DNA of 53,943 nucleotides, taken from Verrucomicrobiales bacterium. Lineage in GTDB: Bacteria > Verrucomicrobiota > Verrucomicrobiia > Verrucomicrobiales > DEV007. This document shows, one piece after another, positions 50,788 through 53,943 of the stretch; positions within the stretch are counted from its first letter, which is position 1, and each line of letters begins with the position of its first letter. Position numbers and translations under genes: made by a program. The stretch lies in assembly GCA_018058245.1 (NCBI GenBank), contig JAGPCC010000004.1:1-53943 (forward strand), in the 5' to 3' direction. Under the pieces are notes generated by a model. It was not told the origin of the DNA, did not search any database, and saw nothing but the letters and a program-made list of their open reading frames with translations.

Positions 50788-53091
50788 TTACTTTTGCAAG
50801 ATCACTTGGACCGCGTCGATGTGGACGTTGCCGTCTGCGCCCTCGTTGCTCACGACGACCGAAGCGGGTTTTCCGGCCTCGAAGCGGAACACTCCGAGCC
50901 CGAAAAATCCCTTAGCGAGAGGGGGGGCGATTCTTTGATTCACGAGGATCGTGCGGTCACCGTTCGCGTGGTGGACTGTGACCTGTGTTTTGGAAGACCG
51001 ATTCTCGTGCGCTTGGTGAGAAATGCGGACTTCGTAGTCCCCGTCTTTCGGCACTGCGATGGAAAAGGTCGCCGTGCGAACTTTGTCGCTCCCGACAGGG
51101 GCGGCTCCCGTGTAGCGGTAGCCGGTGTCGATGTAACCCGGCAGACCTTCGCCGTGAGTCCAATCGCCAGTCAAAACGGCCTTATCGTCATCGATCACGA
51201 TCCCTTCGAGCTGCGCCGAGATGATTCCATCCACTTCCGGATCTGGAAGATCCGGAAGTGAGGGATCGACTGCGAATTCATCCGAAAGGGAGGCTCGGCG
51301 CACATTTCCGGGAAGGCGGAGCAACTCAATTAACTCATCAAGATGCTGGTAATACACTTCACGCGGCGAGACTTCGTGTTTCGCGCAGATCGCAGCAGCT
51401 TTTCCGACGACCACTCCCATCATGCCACAAGTTTTCATGACCCGAATTGTCCCGAGAGCTTCGTGGGTGACGCTGATATTGCGCCCCGCCATGAAGAGGT
51501 TCTCGATATTGCGGGAGTAAAAACAGCGGTAGGGCACCGCATACCCTTTCTTCCGGTCGACCGCTTTCCCATGGACCGCCACGGAGATAAAGGGATTCTC
51601 CGGATAGGCTTTTTCATACTGCTCGTTCGGATAGTGGAGATCGACCGACCAGGTCGTAAGAACACAGCCATCGGGAAACGGTTTTTTCTCCACGATATCT
51701 TCTTCGGTGAGGATGATGTCTCCGAGGAGCTGCAATGTCTCCCGCGTCCCGCCGACATAGGCCATCCAAGTGAGTCGGGCATTCCGGTGTCCGAGCATTT
51801 CGGGATCGTAACGATCATACGCTCCCTTGTTTTTCATCGCATTCCAAGCACCAAAACCGGCGAGGAGGTTCCAGTCGCGGATCTGCTCCAGATCGAGGAG
51901 GGGGTTTTTATCAAATCCGCTCTCCCAAAACCACTCCGCATGAAACTTTTTGGGGTAGGGAAAATCGTTTTCTGTTAGAGGCAATGCCCAAGCCAGATCA
52001 GGAAAACTCTGGGGAGCATCGGTGTTTTCCCAAGCCCACATATTCGACATTCCCATCCGGCCTTTTTCCGCCGAATCCAGATCGGCTCCGGCCATTTTGC
52101 CTATCGTGCCGTGGCCAGTCGCGTCGCAGTACGTTCTTGCGGTGAAACGACGGATTTCTCCGGAGCGGGTGTCAAAAGCCTGGATCGCGCCGATTTTCGT
52201 ATCCGAGGCCATATCGACTTGGTACGCGTGATGGTTCAAAAACAAATGGAGATTCTTCTCTGCAGTGACGATATCGAGTTTTTTCTGATCCTCATACTCT
52301 TCGTAGGTTCCAGGTGATGCCTTTGCGTCGTCTTCCATTTCCCGGATGATGTCACCTACCGGGTAGAGTCCAGCGGGGGTTTTCCCTTGCGCCCAGACGC
52401 GGACTTCAGACGAGCCGTTGCCACCGAGAACCGGACGATTCTGAATCAGGGCCACTTTCAGTCCCATTCGGGCCGCAGAGATCGCGCCACATGCCCCGGC
52501 ATAACCGCCGCCGACAAAAATGATGTCGTAAGGATCTTCGTTGATCACACTCTCGGTCACGCCCATCATTTTGCGGCGCCAAGCTGGGAGGACTTCGCTT
52601 GTGTTGTCGGGAACAAAGGCAGGATCCAAAGCAAAAAGAATCGCATCACAGCGGCCGTCGAACCCCGTCAAATCGGACAGTGCGACGGTGGTTTTGAGAT
52701 CTGAGATGGAAACGGAGCCTCCGTCTTCCCATTGCCAGTCGTCACCGGATTTCCCGAAAATATGATCCACGGCCTTTCCCCCGACTTTCACCTGAAAACG
52801 CCCTGGAGCGGCACTGGCGTCCACTTGATCCGCAAATTTTGCGACCCAGTTTTTAGTCCGAACCCAGAGCTTGTAGTTGCCAGCCGCAGGGAAGGTCACG
52901 TCGGTCGTAGCGTCCGCGACTGGCTTCCCGAGACCATGGGCGATCAAATAGGGCGAACCCATGTTGTCGATGAATTGGGTATCGAGCTCCCAGCCCCCGA
53001 GGTTCTCGAAGGACTCCGTTTCAACGAGAACCGGGTCTGCATGGCTCAACAGGGGGAACGCCAATGCGAGAAAAGCAGCTTGTGTCTTCAT
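50788..53091 (-). CDS. Exported FAD-dependent oxidoreductase with golvesin-like C-terminal domain
   Basis: This 767-residue protein has a signal peptide (MKTQAAFLALAFPLLSHA), an N-terminal beta-rich module of about 170 residues (TDVTFPAAGNYKLWVRTKN), a FAD-binding domain starting DIIFVGGGYAGACGAISAARMGLKVALIQ, and a C-terminal golvesin/xanthan-lyase-like module (GYRYTGAAPVGSDKVRTATFSI). Proteins of this layout are common in PVC-group genomes and are thought to act on polysaccharides outside the cytoplasm. The frame is open upstream, but MKTQAAF begins the signal peptide. The substrate is unknown. Confidence 0.88.
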   Translation of the reverse strand: MKTQAAFLALAFPLLSHADPVLVETESFENLGGWELDTQFIDNMGSPYLIAHGLGKPVADATTDVTFPAAGNYKLWVRTKNWVAKFADQVDASAAPGRFQVKVGGKAVDHIFGKSGDDWQWEDGGSVSISDLKTTVALSDLTGFDGRCDAILFALDPAFVPDNTSEVLPAWRRKMMGVTESVINEDPYDIIFVGGGYAGACGAISAARMGLKVALIQNRPVLGGNGSSEVRVWAQGKTPAGLYPVGDIIREMEDDAKASPGTYEEYEDQKKLDIVTAEKNLHLFLNHHAYQVDMASDTKIGAIQAFDTRSGEIRRFTARTYCDATGHGTIGKMAGADLDSAEKGRMGMSNMWAWENTDAPQSFPDLAWALPLTENDFPYPKKFHAEWFWESGFDKNPLLDLEQIRDWNLLAGFGAWNAMKNKGAYDRYDPEMLGHRNARLTWMAYVGGTRETLQLLGDIILTEEDIVEKKPFPDGCVLTTWSVDLHYPNEQYEKAYPENPFISVAVHGKAVDRKKGYAVPYRCFYSRNIENLFMAGRNISVTHEALGTIRVMKTCGMMGVVVGKAAAICAKHEVSPREVYYQHLDELIELLRLPGNVRRASLSDEFAVDPSLPDLPDPEVDGIISAQLEGIVIDDDKAVLTGDWTHGEGLPGYIDTGYRYTGAAPVGSDKVRTATFSIAVPKDGDYEVRISHQAHENRSSKTQVTVHHANGDRTILVNQRIAPPLAKGFFGLGVFRFEAGKPASVVVSNEGADGNVHIDAVQVILQK

Positions 53092-53186
53092 CCGGCTACT
53101 ATGTCCCTTGAAGTCGGGAAAATCCACCACCGAAGTTGCCGCCAATGCGTTCGAAGAATTTTTCCCTGAGCGGCGATATTCGAGTC

Positions 53187-53576
53187 TCAACGGCTGTGGA
53201 CCTCAAAATCGCAAATGCGAAACGTATTGCCGGTGTCCTGAAAGAAAACCCGGGCCCATCCGCCGTTGAACTGCAGCAACATCTTGTCGTCGTAGTAAGG
53301 GATGTTTCCTCGATGGGGGGCATTCCAGTTCAGTTTGCTGAGCGCTTCCGGAGTCGCGTATTGCATTGCCATGGAGCGGTCGAGACGGATGAATGCGGTG
53401 AGAAAACGGAGTGCGACGTCGTGCTTTGAGAGCGGGGTTGCCGACGAGTCTGTCGTCGCAGATGCCGAAGCGTTGAGCGACGAGGAACTGCTGTTGGTTT
53501 GGAGCTCTTCGCAGGAGGTGAGACAAAGTGCTGCGCCAACGGAGATCAGAAAAAGAGATCGTAAGGGAGGGTGCAT
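53187..53576 (-). CDS. Small lipoprotein, unknown function
   Basis: This 129-residue protein has a lipoprotein signal (LRSLFLISVGAALCLTSC, lipobox LTSC), a Ser/Ala-rich linker and a small globular part with DVALRFLTAFIRLDRSMAMQYATPEALSKL and a final WARVFFQDTGNTFRICDFEV. This resembles NTF2-like folds. No family is firmly recognised. It lies between the glycosyltransferase fragment and the FAD oxidoreductase on the same strand. Confidence 0.65.
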   Translation of the reverse strand: MHPPLRSLFLISVGAALCLTSCEELQTNSSSSSLNASASATTDSSATPLSKHDVALRFLTAFIRLDRSMAMQYATPEALSKLNWNAPHRGNIPYYDDKMLLQFNGGWARVFFQDTGNTFRICDFEVHSR

Positions 53577-53656
53577 ACACAGAGGGACGAGAGAATGAGA
53601 ATGTATCAGAAGGGAACGACTACGTCCAATCTTCCCTTCTGGAGGGCGGAGAAAGA

Positions 53657-53943
53657 TTACTCTGGCACCGTCTCCAAAGGCGGCAGGATGACCTTCCGCC
53701 GCAGAATCCAACACACCCCAACGAGATCGTAGATCCCGCGAATTGCCCGGTCGAGGTTGGTATATTTTGACGTTCCTGCTTTGCGCTCGCGATGATTCAC
53801 ATCGACTTCGGCGATCTTCAGCCCTGCATGAGTGAAAATCGCAGGGAGAAAGCGGTGCATCCCGTTGAAGGGTACCAGCAAATCGACATGATCCCGATGG
53901 ATCGCCTTCAGGGAACAGCCAGTATCGCTGATTCCATCGTGAA
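53657..53943 (-). CDS. GT2 family glycosyltransferase, C-terminal part
   Basis: The gene runs off the right edge of the window, so only its C-terminal 95 residues are present. The stretch [20 protein letters not shown] resembles the DTGCSLK motif of dolichol-phosphate-mannose-synthase-like GT2 enzymes, followed by [11 protein letters not shown] and [16 protein letters not shown]. These move sugars onto a lipid or a cell-surface acceptor. Confidence 0.85.
   Translation of the reverse strand, partial: HDGISDTGCSLKAIHRDHVDLLVPFNGMHRFLPAIFTHAGLKIAEVDVNHRERKAGTSKYTNLDRAIRGIYDLVGVCWILRRKVILPPLETVPE

Overview
The window is a gene-dense chromosomal segment of about 54 kb with mid-50s GC by eye. I see no rRNA, tRNA, insertion sequence, prophage or CRISPR array. 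The gene content fits a member of the Verrucomicrobiota best. The supports are a DUF1501/DUF1800 Tat-exported pair, a golvesin-like FAD oxidoreductase, a single-gene EboE, a DUF432 protein, an L34 with a C-terminal extension, and a UvrB with an inserted segment. The phylum is an inference from gene content, not from a marker tree.

Layout. (1) 1-2.7 kb, plus strand: the end of a multihaem cytochrome c, a Tat-exported four-cluster ferredoxin and an NrfD-type membrane subunit. This is the same order as DsrJ-DsrO-DsrP of quinone-linked redox complexes. (2) 2.8-8.9 kb, minus strand: DUF1501, DUF1800, a small membrane protein, a nucleoside-type MFS permease and a Gfo/Idh/MocA oxidoreductase. (3) 8.9-14.5 kb, minus strand: a housekeeping block running rpmH, rnpA, yidD, yidC, rpoZ, uvrB. 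(4) 14.8-21.4 kb, minus strand: exported or cell-wall proteins, namely a small Cys/Tyr-rich secreted protein, a PQQ-type propeller, a VanX-like dipeptidase, a tandem esterase and DUF4403. (5) 21.5-29.9 kb, mostly plus strand: DUF432, corA (minus), nadD-sixA, FmdB and rpsN (minus), dnaX-ybaB and a small monooxygenase-fold protein. (6) 29.9-34.2 kb: a 1431-residue propeller hybrid histidine kinase. (7) 34.3-42.2 kb: a pseudopilin, a parvulin, a sugar nucleotidyltransferase, Rex, an OGG1-type glycosylase, TonB-ExbB-ExbD, peptide deformylase and DUF368. (8) 42.2-46.7 kb: three unusual receiver-domain proteins interleaved with EboE and a cupredoxin that has a Fur-box-like palindrome upstream. (9) 46.7-53.9 kb: an epimerase, a HAD phosphatase, type I dehydroquinate dehydratase, a GT4 glycosyltransferase, the FAD oxidoreductase, a lipoprotein and the end of a GT2 glycosyltransferase.

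Several neighbours form known functional units: YidD/YidC with RnpA and L34, DnaX with YbaB, TonB with ExbB and ExbD, and the cytochrome-ferredoxin-NrfD complex. The least explained part is 42.2-46.7 kb. It holds two intact receivers without DNA-binding output (one membrane-anchored), a pseudo-receiver fused to a kinase-type dimerisation helix without an ATPase domain, an orphan EboE and a probably metal-regulated cupredoxin. Other points for a second look are twin poly-G tracts before the dipeptidase gene, loss of the zinc-module cysteines in DnaX, the UvrB insertion, a catalytically dead domain in the tandem esterase, and a possible 37-residue coupled small ORF upstream of dnaX.
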